64,000 nucleotides of DNA from positions 1 through 64,000 of the forward strand of contig JAIRYN010000049.1 of NCBI GenBank assembly GCA_031267575.1. Reading direction: 5' to 3'. Made by a program: the position numbers and the translations under genes. Shown here piece after piece: positions 7,625 to 20,454 of the stretch. Source of the stretch: Synergistaceae bacterium (GTDB lineage Bacteria > Synergistota > Synergistia > Synergistales > Aminobacteriaceae). Below the pieces are notes generated by a model, which made no database searches, was not told the origin of the DNA, and saw nothing but the letters and a program-made list of their open reading frames with translations. Every line of letters starts with the position of its first letter. Position 1 is the stretch's first letter.

Positions 7625-9652
7625 TCAACGCTGTGTAATCTTGTGTTTTAAATATCTGCCACACTGTAAAACAACTCTTACGGCACTGGCGGTTTTCTGA
7701 ATAATTCTCAATAACGCGCGAAACGAAAAAGAAGTCCTATTGTAGCTTCCTGCCCACCATTGAGTTTGAAGGCTTTGAATGCGATACCCCCAAGAATAAG
7801 GTAAAAATTCACCGATAATATTTTGAAATTCAATAGGAGATGAAAGAATCATTTTACCTGCATCCAACGGGTCGCTGGAAATGGGAAAATCTCCCCAAAC
7901 ACGCGCTTCATTGGCGCTCGGTTCCAGCCAAAATTTTTTTAACAATCTATATAGCATTTCTTTCTCAAAGCGCCAATCTTCGATAGCCACACATCCTTTT
8001 TGCATATATTCGCAATATTCGTCTAAAGTCTTTCTATAAATACTCAATCCCCATTTCTGCAGGGGATTGTTGATTGCTTCTTTTAATACAGGAATAAACG
8101 TACCTTTTTCGCCTTTTTCGTACCCTAAAACCACGCCATGAGAACCAGAACACATCGTTTCCATAAAAGCCGCCAATCCCTCAAAACAACTCAATGCTCC
8201 CGGATCACCATGGCTGCTGAATACATGATATCCACCATACGCGGAAGTATCGGGCATAGAAGTCAACGCGTAATAAAAACCCTCTGGGCGGATGCCGTCG
8301 ATTTGTAAAACAAATTTCGCTAATTTTTGCTGCATACGACCGCGCCATCCCAAATCAACGTAACCCCACAGTTCTCTTTCTGCCAAGCCTTCCTGTTTTA
8401 AATAAGAAAGGACGTTAGCCCGATGGGAAGATGCCTTAGCAAAAATAAGATTTTCAATTTGAGGATCTTGTAAAAGTGCCTTTAAACGGTCTAAGTTCGC
8501 GTTCTTATATATTTTTTCGTTCCACAGAGATTTTAAAAAAGAATATCTTGCAAAGACCTGTTCTGTTTCTGGCAAGGAAATATTCAATCGAGCAAAAACT
8601 GTCGAAAATGTAACTTCCTGAAAACCTTCAGTCAACCACGTCGATAAGGCGTCTTCAATATCCTGACACGTTTCTATGGAGGCCGGATACCATGCGTGAC
8701 GACTTCCATAGAGATAGCGTAGTTCAATAGCGCTGAACGCGCGAGACATTCCGACGATTTTACGCGCAATCTCCAAAAGAACTTCCCCATCACGGGAGAC
8801 AAAATAAAGGCGTTTTAGTTTTAACTTCACCGATTGAGTTAAAATCCAATGCACATAAGCAATCAAAATTGGCGCCGCAACTCCGGCGGCAACGCTTGTT
8901 ATGGTTGAGTCGCGTACATTTGAGTTTGGATGTGAGATGCGAACCGCACGAGAGATCCCGGCGAGGAAGGACGAAAAACCACAAGTCGCGAGGGCATATT
9001 CTTCCATGATAAGCTCATAACGGTTCAATTTGGCCGGTTCGAGCCTCATGGATTTGCAGCCTGCCCCCTTTGCGCCTAGAAAATCAGCGTTTTCATTGTC
9101 TCCTCGATGTAGAATATACTGGCAGGCCACACCCGAAATGTCCGACAAACGTCGAAATAACGTCGTGGAAGTCTTATCTTGTCCCTCTTCATTGGAAACC
9201 AACAAGATATCTCCCTCTCGATACACTCCGGTATCGACAAGAATTTGTCGGATATCTTCAGCGGGTAAATACATATCGGAAAGGAAAGCTATTCTCCTTC
9301 CTCGCGCTCTTTCGGCGTCTATCATCATGGTTGTGATGGGTATCCCGACAGAAAATCTTTTTTCGAGTTCGCGTTCTTTTTGCCGCGCATAGAACAAACT
9401 GTTGGATGGCAGGTGTAACATATCTTCCAATTCGCGATAGACGTCGTTCAGGTTCCCCTTGGCGCCGTGGGAAATATACGCTTTTTGCTCCGCCCGCGCC
9501 CGGCATTCCATGAATTGTATTTCTTCTAAAGAGGAAAATTCCGCCTTCTTTTTTACCTCTCCGGCCAATAGGAGAAACAAAGAGGTCGGTTTCCCCACAA
9601 GCCTTGTAATCGTCGTGTCATAGACATCAAAAGAAGCTACGCGACAAATCAT
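7625..9652 (-). CDS. Large HAD-superfamily protein, COG5610-like, of surface glycan loci
   Basis: A 675-residue protein whose first 220 residues form a HAD domain: 'ASFDVYDTTITRL' (nucleophile-loop DxYDT), 'AFLSDMYLPAEDIRQIL', and 'HRGDNENADFLGAKGAG' (acidic motif). The remaining 450 residues match no enzyme I can name; 'LYGSRHAWYPAS' and 'WGYVDLGWRGRMQQKLAKFV' are conserved in COG5610 proteins, which recur in O-antigen and capsule clusters. The start overlaps the stop of the upstream methyltransferase (ATGA), so the two are translationally coupled. It may act as a phosphatase or as a glycosyltransferase-like scaffold; this is not settled. Confidence 0.72.
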   Translation of the reverse strand: MICRVASFDVYDTTITRLVGKPTSLFLLLAGEVKKKAEFSSLEEIQFMECRARAEQKAYISHGAKGNLNDVYRELEDMLHLPSNSLFYARQKERELEKRFSVGIPITTMMIDAERARGRRIAFLSDMYLPAEDIRQILVDTGVYREGDILLVSNEEGQDKTSTTLFRRLSDISGVACQYILHRGDNENADFLGAKGAGCKSMRLEPAKLNRYELIMEEYALATCGFSSFLAGISRAVRISHPNSNVRDSTITSVAAGVAAPILIAYVHWILTQSVKLKLKRLYFVSRDGEVLLEIARKIVGMSRAFSAIELRYLYGSRHAWYPASIETCQDIEDALSTWLTEGFQEVTFSTVFARLNISLPETEQVFARYSFLKSLWNEKIYKNANLDRLKALLQDPQIENLIFAKASSHRANVLSYLKQEGLAERELWGYVDLGWRGRMQQKLAKFVLQIDGIRPEGFYYALTSMPDTSAYGGYHVFSSHGDPGALSCFEGLAAFMETMCSGSHGVVLGYEKGEKGTFIPVLKEAINNPLQKWGLSIYRKTLDEYCEYMQKGCVAIEDWRFEKEMLYRLLKKFWLEPSANEARVWGDFPISSDPLDAGKMILSSPIEFQNIIGEFLPYSWGYRIQSLQTQWWAGSYNRTSFSFRALLRIIQKTASAVRVVLQCGRYLKHKITQR

Positions 9653-10452
9653 TCAGATGATGCTCCTTTTTGTGCCACCGCTAATATATTTGGAGTAAAA
9701 ACAAACGCGTATTGTTCCATTTGTTGCGGAGAATATCCAAATTCCCACATGAAATTTCTTTTCCACCAGCTACGAAAAAGACGAGATTTTCTATGGTGAA
9801 GGTAATGCCTTAGATTTTTTCGAGAATCAGAGCTCCAATAGGTCAACCCCCAATAAACTAAACCTCGCCAAGATGGTTCAGGAAGATCTTTGCCAATGTT
9901 TTGGATAGCAAAAGAATTAAACCCCGCGTTTACACAAACAAATTGAAGAGAGTGAGACGTAAAACTAGAATGATGCGTGTAATCATTATAGCGAAAATAA
10001 AGACCAAAAGGTGAACACGCATTCGGAACCTGTAGTATGAGTTTCCCATCAGGGCGCAACGCCGAATAAATCGCTCTCAAAAAACCTATTTGTTTTTCTA
10101 CGGGAATATGTTCCAAAACATCCAGCAACAAAACGACATCGTAGGTCTGGGGGAAACCTCCAAGGTAGCCCTCAGTGTTGTCGGTAAGAGTCACCTGCAA
10201 CCCTTTGCTCAAAGAACTTTCGTACTGTGCCGCGTCTCTTTCGATGCCATGTAAGTTTGCAAATCCCATATGTTTTAAAGCAAGCAGAGCGAAACCTGTT
10301 CCACACCCCACATCAAGTATGGGCGTGGATGGAGGAGTATCCTTCAATAACGGAGACAGGAAACTTTTGCAATACGAAATCATTTGTGTTTGATGTTCCG
10401 CGGTATCATCGTGCCAAAATCGATAATAGACGCTGTAATCATAATCGTTCAT
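9649..10452 (-). CDS. SAM-dependent methyltransferase (class I)
   Basis: Residues 45-65 read 'PILDVGCGTGFALLALKHMG' (motif I), followed by 'YDVVLLLDVLEHIP' (motif post I/II) and 'ALRPDGKLILQVPNA' (motif III), as in Methyltransf_23/UbiG-like enzymes of glycan loci. The start chosen is the ATG that overlaps the wzt stop (ATGA at 10449-10452), giving 267 aa; a longer frame upstream runs inside wzt and is unlikely to be used. Stop and start overlaps on both sides place it firmly within the Wzt-COG5610 transcriptional unit. The substrate is probably the polysaccharide terminus, since methylation coupled to Wzt often caps chains, but that is inference. Confidence 0.85.
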   Translation of the reverse strand: MNDYDYSVYYRFWHDDTAEHQTQMISYCKSFLSPLLKDTPPSTPILDVGCGTGFALLALKHMGFANLHGIERDAAQYESSLSKGLQVTLTDNTEGYLGGFPQTYDVVLLLDVLEHIPVEKQIGFLRAIYSALRPDGKLILQVPNACSPFGLYFRYNDYTHHSSFTSHSLQFVCVNAGFNSFAIQNIGKDLPEPSWRGLVYWGLTYWSSDSRKNLRHYLHHRKSRLFRSWWKRNFMWEFGYSPQQMEQYAFVFTPNILAVAQKGASSE

Positions 10453-11744
10453 TGAGTTAGCTCCGCCTTTTTTATTGAAGGGGCAGAGTATACGATTCCT
10501 CCCCAATTGGCATTCCAATTCAATACTTCATGAGAATACAAAACCTCAAAAGGAGACACTTCAAAAACGACGTCATAATCTCTATGAGCCGTTTCCTGGT
10601 TGCCTGTACCTACCGCAAATCCGCAATGGTACGATCCTGGAGCCAAACGATGATCCCTAACTTCTACGATATACTCCGCCGTTTCGTTTTGCTTCATATT
10701 CAGCGTAGAATCCGTGAAAAAACTTCCAATAGGGTACGCATAATCACTAAAAATCGTCGCGCTCACTCTGGAAGCGGTGATGTCGCGTTTTGCTTTCAAT
10801 GTCATTCGAAAGCGTAAGGGCGTGTTGGTAGTAATCCCTTTTTCAGGTAGATCAACATAAACCCTACTGATCACCACTTCTTGCGAATAATAGAATTTTC
10901 GGGGCAATGTTTCGAGGTCTTCCATATTTTGAAGCGGTTTTGCCTGAAGCACATAAAAATCAACGGCTTTTTTCGTTTCGTCCGCAAAAATCAGCTTCCC
11001 TTTTTCCAAGACGAACACCCGCTCGGTAAGCTGCCCAATCGCCCCCATATTATGACTCACAAACAAAATCGTTCGGCCTTCCTTGTGGCTGACCTCGTCC
11101 ATTTTGCCCATGCACTTTTTCTGGAACTCGGCGTCACCCACAGCCAGGACCTCGTCGATCAGGAGAATCTCCGTGTCCAGGTGAGCGGCCACGGCGAAAG
11201 CGAGGCGGACGTACATGCCGCTTGAGTAATGCTTGACCGGGGTGTCCAAAAACCGTTCCACTCCGGCGAAGTCCACGATGGCGTCAAAGTTTTTCTTGAT
11301 TTCAGCCTTGCTCATGCCTAGAATCGCGCCGTTCAGATAGATGTTTTCCCGGCCCGTCAGTTCGGGGTGGAAGCCTGTCCCCACTTCCAGAAGGCTCGCT
11401 ATCCGTCCCTTGATGGAGACGCGGCCCATTGTCGGTTCCGTGATGCGAGAGAGGACCTTGAGCAACGTGGACTTGCCCGCGCCGTTGCGACCGATAATAC
11501 CCACCCGCTCGCCCTGCTTCACGTCGAAAGCTATGTCCGAGAGCGCCCAAAACTCCTCGGTGCTCGGCGCTCGCGTCGTGTTGTTCGTCGTGTTGTTCGA
11601 GAAAAGAGGATGCGTCAACCGGTAACCCAGGCGTTTCGCGCGGTCCATCAGCACATCGCGGAACGTGATGTAGTTTTGAGGTCGCTTATGGGCTAACGTG
11701 TACTTCTTGCCCAGATTTTCGATTTTGATGACCGTATCCGACAT
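10449..11744 (-). CDS. wzt: Polysaccharide ABC exporter, ATP-binding protein with C-terminal carbohydrate-binding domain
   Basis: The ATPase of an O-antigen/teichoic-type exporter. Walker A 'GIIGRNGAGKSTLLKVLSRI' (about residue 90), signature 'VKHYSSGMYVRLAFAVA', Walker B 'EILLIDEVLAVGD' and the switch His 'ILFVSHNM' are all present. The extra 150 residues at the C-terminus ('RFRMTLKAKRD', 'YIVEVRDHRLAPGSYHCGF') form a beta-rich Wzt_C domain that binds the modified end of the finished glycan before export. It pairs with the permease at 11850-12719, 105 nt upstream. It implies an ABC-dependent rather than Wzy-dependent polysaccharide. Confidence 0.93.
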   Translation of the reverse strand: MSDTVIKIENLGKKYTLAHKRPQNYITFRDVLMDRAKRLGYRLTHPLFSNNTTNNTTRAPSTEEFWALSDIAFDVKQGERVGIIGRNGAGKSTLLKVLSRITEPTMGRVSIKGRIASLLEVGTGFHPELTGRENIYLNGAILGMSKAEIKKNFDAIVDFAGVERFLDTPVKHYSSGMYVRLAFAVAAHLDTEILLIDEVLAVGDAEFQKKCMGKMDEVSHKEGRTILFVSHNMGAIGQLTERVFVLEKGKLIFADETKKAVDFYVLQAKPLQNMEDLETLPRKFYYSQEVVISRVYVDLPEKGITTNTPLRFRMTLKAKRDITASRVSATIFSDYAYPIGSFFTDSTLNMKQNETAEYIVEVRDHRLAPGSYHCGFAVGTGNQETAHRDYDVVFEVSPFEVLYSHEVLNWNANWGGIVYSAPSIKKAELTQ

Positions 11745-11849
11745 TTGATCTTTTAAATTTTCCTCACTATGGTTCCATCACTGGGGCATTCCAGCCTATT
11801 TTCGGTGGTTTTCATCGATCCTTCCTCATGCAGGAGAGTTCAAAGAAAG

Positions 11850-12719
11850 TCAGATAAAGTCCGCGAAGAAGCGCTCGGTACGGCGGAAGAACTTCACGCC
11901 GCTCCAGAAAAGGAGGACAGATGCCGCGATGGAGAGGATGAAGCCCGGAAGGTAGAAGAACCCTGTGCCCTGGACGCACCACCGGAAGCCGTCGATCACT
12001 CCAACCATAGGGTTCAAACTGTAGAGCGCGCGCCACCTCTCAGGAACGATGGAGCTAGAGAAGCCCACAGGCGAGACGTAAAGCCCGAACTGCACCAAAA
12101 AGGGGACAATATAGCGGAAATCCCGATATTTCACGTTTAGCGCCGACAGCCAAAATCCCACGCCCAAAGCCGTCAGTGTCGCCAGAAGGAAAAAGAACGG
12201 GAGGAACACGATGCCGGGTGATGGGGTAAAGCCGTACCACAACATCAAAATCCCCAAAAGCGTTAGAGAGATCAAAAAATCCACCGCGCTGACAATCACG
12301 GAACTGGTGGGCACGATCAAACGGGGAAAATAAACCTTGCTGATCAAGCGAGACTCCGCCACTAGAGAGTTTGAACTTTCCTGCATGGCGTTGGCGAAAT
12401 ACTGCCACGGAAGCATCGCGGAAAACACCAGAATCGGATACGGAACACCCTCGTTGGGGAGTTTCGCCAAGCGGCCGAAAACGACGCTGAATACCACCAT
12501 GGTTAAGAACGGCCGAATGACGCTCCAGGCAATACCTATCGTCGTTTGTTTGTAACGCACCAAAATGTCACGCCACGCCAGAAAGTAAAAGAGTTCTCGG
12601 TAACGGATCAGCTCTTTGAGGAAAGCCGATGTCGTTCGGTTGGGTTCTATGATGAAATCGAAATTTTCCAGATTTTTCATTTCCAGATTTTTCATTTTCA
12701 TTTCCATGTTAGCCGACAT
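11850..12719 (-). CDS. wzm: Polysaccharide ABC exporter, permease (ABC-2 type)
   Basis: An inner-membrane partner of Wzt. After about 30 cytoplasmic residues comes 'YRELFYFLAWRDILVRYKQT', the amphipathic entry helix of Wzm/TagG permeases, then six hydrophobic segments, including 'FLTMVVFSVVFGRLAKLP' and 'YVSPVGFSSSIVPE', and the end 'GVKFFRRTERFFADFI'. I chose the ATG at 12719, with GGAG about 10 nt upstream; it overlaps the regulator's last codons. A 15-bp tandem duplication (12666-12695) near the 5' end repeats MKNLE, so the exact N-terminus is uncertain. Confidence 0.92.
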   Translation of the reverse strand: MSANMEMKMKNLEMKNLENFDFIIEPNRTTSAFLKELIRYRELFYFLAWRDILVRYKQTTIGIAWSVIRPFLTMVVFSVVFGRLAKLPNEGVPYPILVFSAMLPWQYFANAMQESSNSLVAESRLISKVYFPRLIVPTSSVIVSAVDFLISLTLLGILMLWYGFTPSPGIVFLPFFFLLATLTALGVGFWLSALNVKYRDFRYIVPFLVQFGLYVSPVGFSSSIVPERWRALYSLNPMVGVIDGFRWCVQGTGFFYLPGFILSIAASVLLFWSGVKFFRRTERFFADFI

Positions 12720-13308
12720 TCTTGACACGCTCCAACGAAAAACTGTTCTTGTCTCCCCACAGAAACAAAGACTCCTCCGGCTTCAAATTCCCCAGTAACT
12801 TTGCATACTCGTCCGGCGACAATACGAGAACACGGACCTTGCGGGCGATCAAACCCTCCACTTTTTCGACCAGATCATTCAAATATGGTTTATCCACATC
12901 TCCCACCAGCGTCAAATCGATAATCCCGCTGTCGATGCCACTGGCGTAATCTCCCGTGATCAACGCCAGCTTGATGCTGCCCAAACGCTCAATAACTCCG
13001 TCCACCAACTGGTCGATGCCCATGACTTTCTGCACAATACGTTGTAACTCTGGAAAGAGAGGGTGGCCGCGGTTGGCGCTATAGCTTTTTCTCCTCCCGC
13101 CCCCATCTGTTGAGGTATTCCGCAGAAACCCCGCCGCGCACAAACGATTCAGTTCCACCCGCACAGCATTAGTAGATTCCCCGAATTCGTCAGCAAGCCC
13201 TCGAAGGTAAGCCGTTACGTCAGGGTTCAAAAAAAACTTCATAAGCAGTTTGACACGCGTCTTTGAAGAAATCAACGACTCTATCATTTGAGTAATTTTA
13301 TTACTCAT
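12709..13308 (-). CDS. Winged-helix regulator with nucleotidyltransferase-like C-terminal domain
   Basis: Residues 1-85 form a winged helix-turn-helix ('KLLMKFFLNPDVTAYLRGLA', 'NAVRVELNRLCAAGFL', then a basic wing). Residues 100-190 resemble a minimal nucleotidyltransferase fold ('LALITGDYASGIDSGIIDLT', 'KVRVLVLSPDEY'). Similar ArsR-like/NTase fusions are found from memory at the heads of polysaccharide export loci. Its stop overlaps the wzm start region, so it is the first gene of the exporter operon. It is a plausible local regulator or sensor of the glycan genes; ligand and DNA site are unknown. Confidence 0.72.
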   Translation of the reverse strand: MSNKITQMIESLISSKTRVKLLMKFFLNPDVTAYLRGLADEFGESTNAVRVELNRLCAAGFLRNTSTDGGGRRKSYSANRGHPLFPELQRIVQKVMGIDQLVDGVIERLGSIKLALITGDYASGIDSGIIDLTLVGDVDKPYLNDLVEKVEGLIARKVRVLVLSPDEYAKLLGNLKPEESLFLWGDKNSFSLERVKNVG

Positions 13309-13516
13309 TCTTATTTTGTCAAGATAAAAATTGGGTAGTATAGCCTAACATCTGGCAGTCTGTTGCATTTTCCAGATTACCCACCTTCCCTTTATTTTGA
13401 CGCCTTATTTTAACGTCTGCTACTGTTTGGCCCTTCCCATCCACTCCATATTCAGTGTAGATAACTTTTACCTGTTAGTTATCCTGTTAGTTATCGCCCA
13501 TGCTGGGCGCGCAAAC

Positions 13517-13552
13517 AAAAAAACCGCTCTCCCCAAAGAAAGAGGTGAGCGG
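13517..13552 (-). terminator. Rho-independent terminator of the CTERM-protein gene
   Basis: On the minus strand CCGCTCACC pairs with GGAGAGCGG (one mismatch) around a 12-nt loop and is followed by seven T. It lies 27 nt beyond the stop of the gene at 13579-15171. Confidence 0.8.
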
Positions 13553-13578
13553 CCTTCGTGTTTAGAACAGGAGAATTT

Positions 13579-15171
13579 TTACAGAGTCCAATATTTGCGC
13601 AAAACCATTCCCATCAGCAACAGACCAATGGCCCCGAAACCCGTGTCGCAACCGCCGCCAGAGGACGACTTGGGAAGATCCTCGCTCGGCGAGGTCTTTT
13701 TAACCGCCATCGTGAGAGGGTCGATGACTGTTCTGTCGTCTCCCGTCCAGTCGTAGTCACCGTTGTCCTTGATCGCTACGTTGAAATAGTACGATCTATC
13801 GTTGGCAATCTTTGTCGATGGGGGTATTGCGTCGCCGGAGCTTTCCGTCCAGATATACTGTCCATTCGTAATCTCCGCGAGAGAAGGCGCGGAGCCAAGT
13901 AAAGCAGTCACGTCGTTACTCTTCAATTTCAGTATAACCAAGTCCTCGATAGGAGACCCCACGAAATCGAGAAGCTGCGCCTTGAAGGTCACGATAGCCG
14001 TGTTGCCGCTCTTGGAGACCGCGGTCTTGAATACCGGCAGAGGCACTACGTCCTTCTTGTCGTCGATTTGTTCTTTGTCAGCCGCAGTTAGGCCGCTCAG
14101 AACGGCAGTTTCGTTCGCCACAACCACGCCATCCTGAACAATCACGTTCTTATTCATCGCGTCGGGCAGGTCGGACACGCTCGTCAGCGTCTTCGAATCC
14201 TTTCCAACTTCGACGTCGTCGTTTGTCAGTGTGACGGTTGGAGTTTCGTCGATGGTGATGATGGAGTCTACCACGTCATCGTTACTGGCAGTTCTGGGGG
14301 AAAAGCGCCAAAAATAAAACGAGTCTTCCGCAGCCTCATCCTCGTGCAATGTAAAAGCAAAGATAACCATGCTAACAGCGTCGATAGATATAGGCGAATC
14401 AAAAACAATCGTCCCCCCTTCTGGGATTGAGTCAGCGTCGAACTCAGGCCTAGGAAATGGCTGGGTGAGAACAGGAAACTGCAAGTCTGTTTTGTAATGG
14501 ATCTCTAAATATATTAAACTTCCCTTTAATGGAGCAGTGGCGACGACCTTATCATCGGACGTAACGAACTTCCACTTGATCCCTGTAACCTCACCATCTG
14601 AAGTCACATATTCGATATAAGGCGCGAAGTCACTCAGGAACTCATCAGTCGAATGGAATTTGGGAATCACGGATGTGTGTTTTGTCTCCCCATAAACCGG
14701 GTGCGTCCACTCGATCGTTTTTCCGTCTAAATTATTTTCCACGCCCTCTCCACCAAAGAACACATTTTGCTTCTCTTGCTGAGGGTAAAATCGAACACAA
14801 TCCGATATTATTTCAGAAGCCGATAATATTCCATAAGCCAAGTCAAAGGACGTATCGTTGTTCTTGTACACTTTACCGATTTCTTCCAAAGCCCCGTTTA
14901 AGACCGTGTAATCGCCGCTTATAATTGTAAAAATTCCTGTTTCTTCGCCCTTGACATCTTCGGAGCTGATGTCGAAGTCCGTAATTCTCACCCTGATTCT
15001 CTCAAATTTCGCGTCGTCGTAAACAGTTTTCCATTGCCCATCGACGTTCTCAATATCCGCGCGCGAAAAATGGTCCACTCTCAGCTCAGGTCCAGCCGCC
15101 CACGCCGCGCCCGTCAAAGCCAAAATCCCCACCAAAACACAAATAGACAATTTCGTTATCGAATGTCTCAC
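13579..15171 (-). CDS. Secreted Synergist-CTERM domain protein of unknown function
   Basis: A 530-residue exported protein. An N-terminal signal peptide ('LSICVLVGILALTGAAWA', cleavage near residue 25) leads into beta-rich sequence with no recognised enzyme motif. The C-terminus 'SSSGGGCDTGFGAIGLLLMG' followed by a basic end is a Synergist-CTERM-type sorting tail: glycine-rich GGGC, one hydrophobic helix, positive residues. Such tails are thought to mark proteins for C-terminal processing and anchoring at the cell surface. The gene stands alone with its own terminator. The tail is the strongest taxonomic marker in the window. Confidence 0.85.
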   Translation of the reverse strand: MRHSITKLSICVLVGILALTGAAWAAGPELRVDHFSRADIENVDGQWKTVYDDAKFERIRVRITDFDISSEDVKGEETGIFTIISGDYTVLNGALEEIGKVYKNNDTSFDLAYGILSASEIISDCVRFYPQQEKQNVFFGGEGVENNLDGKTIEWTHPVYGETKHTSVIPKFHSTDEFLSDFAPYIEYVTSDGEVTGIKWKFVTSDDKVVATAPLKGSLIYLEIHYKTDLQFPVLTQPFPRPEFDADSIPEGGTIVFDSPISIDAVSMVIFAFTLHEDEAAEDSFYFWRFSPRTASNDDVVDSIITIDETPTVTLTNDDVEVGKDSKTLTSVSDLPDAMNKNVIVQDGVVVANETAVLSGLTAADKEQIDDKKDVVPLPVFKTAVSKSGNTAIVTFKAQLLDFVGSPIEDLVILKLKSNDVTALLGSAPSLAEITNGQYIWTESSGDAIPPSTKIANDRSYYFNVAIKDNGDYDWTGDDRTVIDPLTMAVKKTSPSEDLPKSSSGGGCDTGFGAIGLLLMGMVLRKYWTL

Positions 15172-18561
<3,390 letters not shown>

Positions 18562-18562
<1 letters not shown>

Positions 18563-19785
18563 CAGGCTTCACCCCCTCGGATCACCGCGTACACATCCCT
18601 ATTGCCGGCCCTGATCGACGAGGCCAGGGCGGCCAGAGGTCCCACAGAAAAGGACAATAGGAAGCTCGCAGCAAAAATGAGCGTTATGGTTCCCACAGAA
18701 GCCTGTACGTAGGGCATGTTCAGGATTCTGCCGATGTAGATCCTGAAAGGCAACACCAGCAGCCCCGAAAAAAACGTACCTAGCACGCCGCCGTACAGGC
18801 CGACAATCCCCGACTCGAACAGGACAAGCCACGCGATTTGCCCCCGCGTCGCGCCCAGAGACCGGAAGATCCCGAACTCCCTGCTCCGTTCGTTGATGGT
18901 GACGGAAAACACGATGCCCAGTACCAGAACCACCAAGATCCAAATGACGGCCTCTAGGGCCACAAAAAAAGAAAATAACCTGTTTAGCCCGGCCGCGATG
19001 TTTCTGACAAAAAGCCGAGTAGGGACGATAGCGATGCCGTTGCCTCCATAACCATATTGACCGTGAATATTTCTCATCACTTGGTCGATGGTGTATCCGT
19101 CGGAGATGCGCAAAAAGATGGAAGACACCGCTCCGGCGGAAAAGGAAACCTTACCCCCCTTGCTGATAAGGTCGCGGGCAGCTCTCCTGGCGGTGTCGAG
19201 GTCCATGAAAACGCAGGCGTCGAATCCCATTCCTGTTCTTTCGAGACGGGCCGCCACCCGATACTCGCGGTCGAAAAATTTGAGGGGGCTTCCCACCTTG
19301 GCGTCGATGGCATTTCCGACGATAATCTCTCCAGCCGAGACAGCCCCCAAGAAAAAAGTCCTCACCCAAGGCCCGACGATAAAATCCGTTTCCGGGTCAT
19401 AACCCACAATCTGAACTGGAGATGAACAGCAGTCCGCGTTAAGCGAAGCGACCAGCAGTTGAGGCGAGACGATCGATACCCCTTCCACAGAGGCGATTTT
19501 CTCCGTCCAACCCTCGTCAATGCTCAGAGTGCTAGGCTCGCTGCGGAGCAAAATTCCCGACACGGCGTTTTCGTAGCCGCTGGGAACGACCATCATGTCC
19601 GCTCCCAGGCGCTTGGACATGTTCTCCGCTCCCTTCATCAGGCCATAGGCGATAAGGGATCCCCCAAAAGACATGAAAGACAACGCCGCCACGAGAATCA
19701 CAAGGCACGCCGTCCGAAAGGGTCTGCGCTTGAGGTTGCAGAAAACAAAATCGAAAGTTCCGAAACGCGGCTCCATCTCAGTCAT
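18562..19785 (-). CDS. ABC transporter permease, FtsX/MacB type
   Basis: A 407-residue membrane protein with one N-terminal transmembrane helix ('RTACLVILVAALSFMSFGGS'), a periplasmic domain of about 200 residues, and three C-terminal helices carrying the FtsX signature ('SREFGIFRSLGATRGQIAWL'). The start is the ATG overlapping the DUF4418 stop (ATGA at 19782-19785); a longer frame reads back into that gene and is rejected. With the ATPase and DUF4418 protein it forms a three-gene operon. Confidence 0.88.
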
Positions 19786-20183
19786 CTGCCTCTCTGTCTG
19801 CTCAAATAATAGAGGTTTGCCACCGAACCTGTCACCGTGAGCACGCCCAGGACGGAAAGGGCGGGGAAAGCCACCACCCGGCAAGGCATAGCCTCCATCA
19901 GGCAACCGCCGATCAAAACGTGAGGGAACAAGAGCACGAGAACCCCCGCCCCTAAGATCCCCAAACTAACTCCCAAACGGACGCTCTGATTCGCGCAGCA
20001 AAGCAGAAAGAAACCCAGCAGAACAATGAACATGCCCACACCGATTTCCGCCTGCGCCGTCCAGTGGCACGTCATGAAGCGTTCCTCTATGGGTTGACAG
20101 ACTTTGAACGCCAACTGAGGCCCCCAAGCCACCGCCACCCCCAACGCGATAGCAACGATGCCACTCAGTATTCGATTTTTCAT
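19782..20183 (-). CDS. DUF4418-like small membrane protein
   Basis: A 133-residue protein with about four hydrophobic segments and conserved cysteines ('VCQPIEERFMTCHW', 'FFLLCCANQ', 'IGGCLMEAMPCRV'). This pattern and its position directly before a MacB-like permease and ATPase match DUF4418 proteins. The ATG at 20183 has GAGGAGG upstream. Function is unknown; the paired Cys suggest metal or redox chemistry at the membrane. Confidence 0.7.
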   Translation of the reverse strand: MKNRILSGIVAIALGVAVAWGPQLAFKVCQPIEERFMTCHWTAQAEIGVGMFIVLLGFFLLCCANQSVRLGVSLGILGAGVLVLLFPHVLIGGCLMEAMPCRVVAFPALSVLGVLTVTGSVANLYYLSRQRGR

Positions 20184-20397
20184 CCCAGTGCCTCCTCTAT
20201 TGTTTGTGGCTCCAAAGTTAAAATCACATATAAGATCATCCAAATTTTTGTATTTATGCCTCTTAGATCAATCGTTGCGTATTGTAAATTAGTGTACTCC
20301 AACTTGCAATATGCATAAGAAGCAATTCAATCAGCTCAGGATAAAGGTAAGCAAAGAAGTCGGCGTCGAAAATCGATAGGTTTATCACAATTTAAAG

Positions 20398-20426
20398 TTG
20401 ATATTTTTTATCGAGTATGATATTCT
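20398..20426 (+). promoter_or_regulatory. Promoter of the rrf2-nifS-nifU operon
   Basis: TTGATA and TATTCT are separated by 17 bp and lie 29 nt before the Rrf2 start. The half-sites TTATCG and CGATAA (about 20408-20439) flank the -10 region as an interrupted inverted repeat and could be the regulator's own operator. Confidence 0.55.
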
Positions 20427-20454
20427 CTTCTCGCGATAAAGGAGGTGGTGTCCG

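Noticed and set aside
7625-9652. COG5610 protein as a plain glycosyltransferase
   Set aside because: The N-terminal region is clearly HAD-type and no GT-A or GT-B signature could be found in the remainder, so no transferase call was made.
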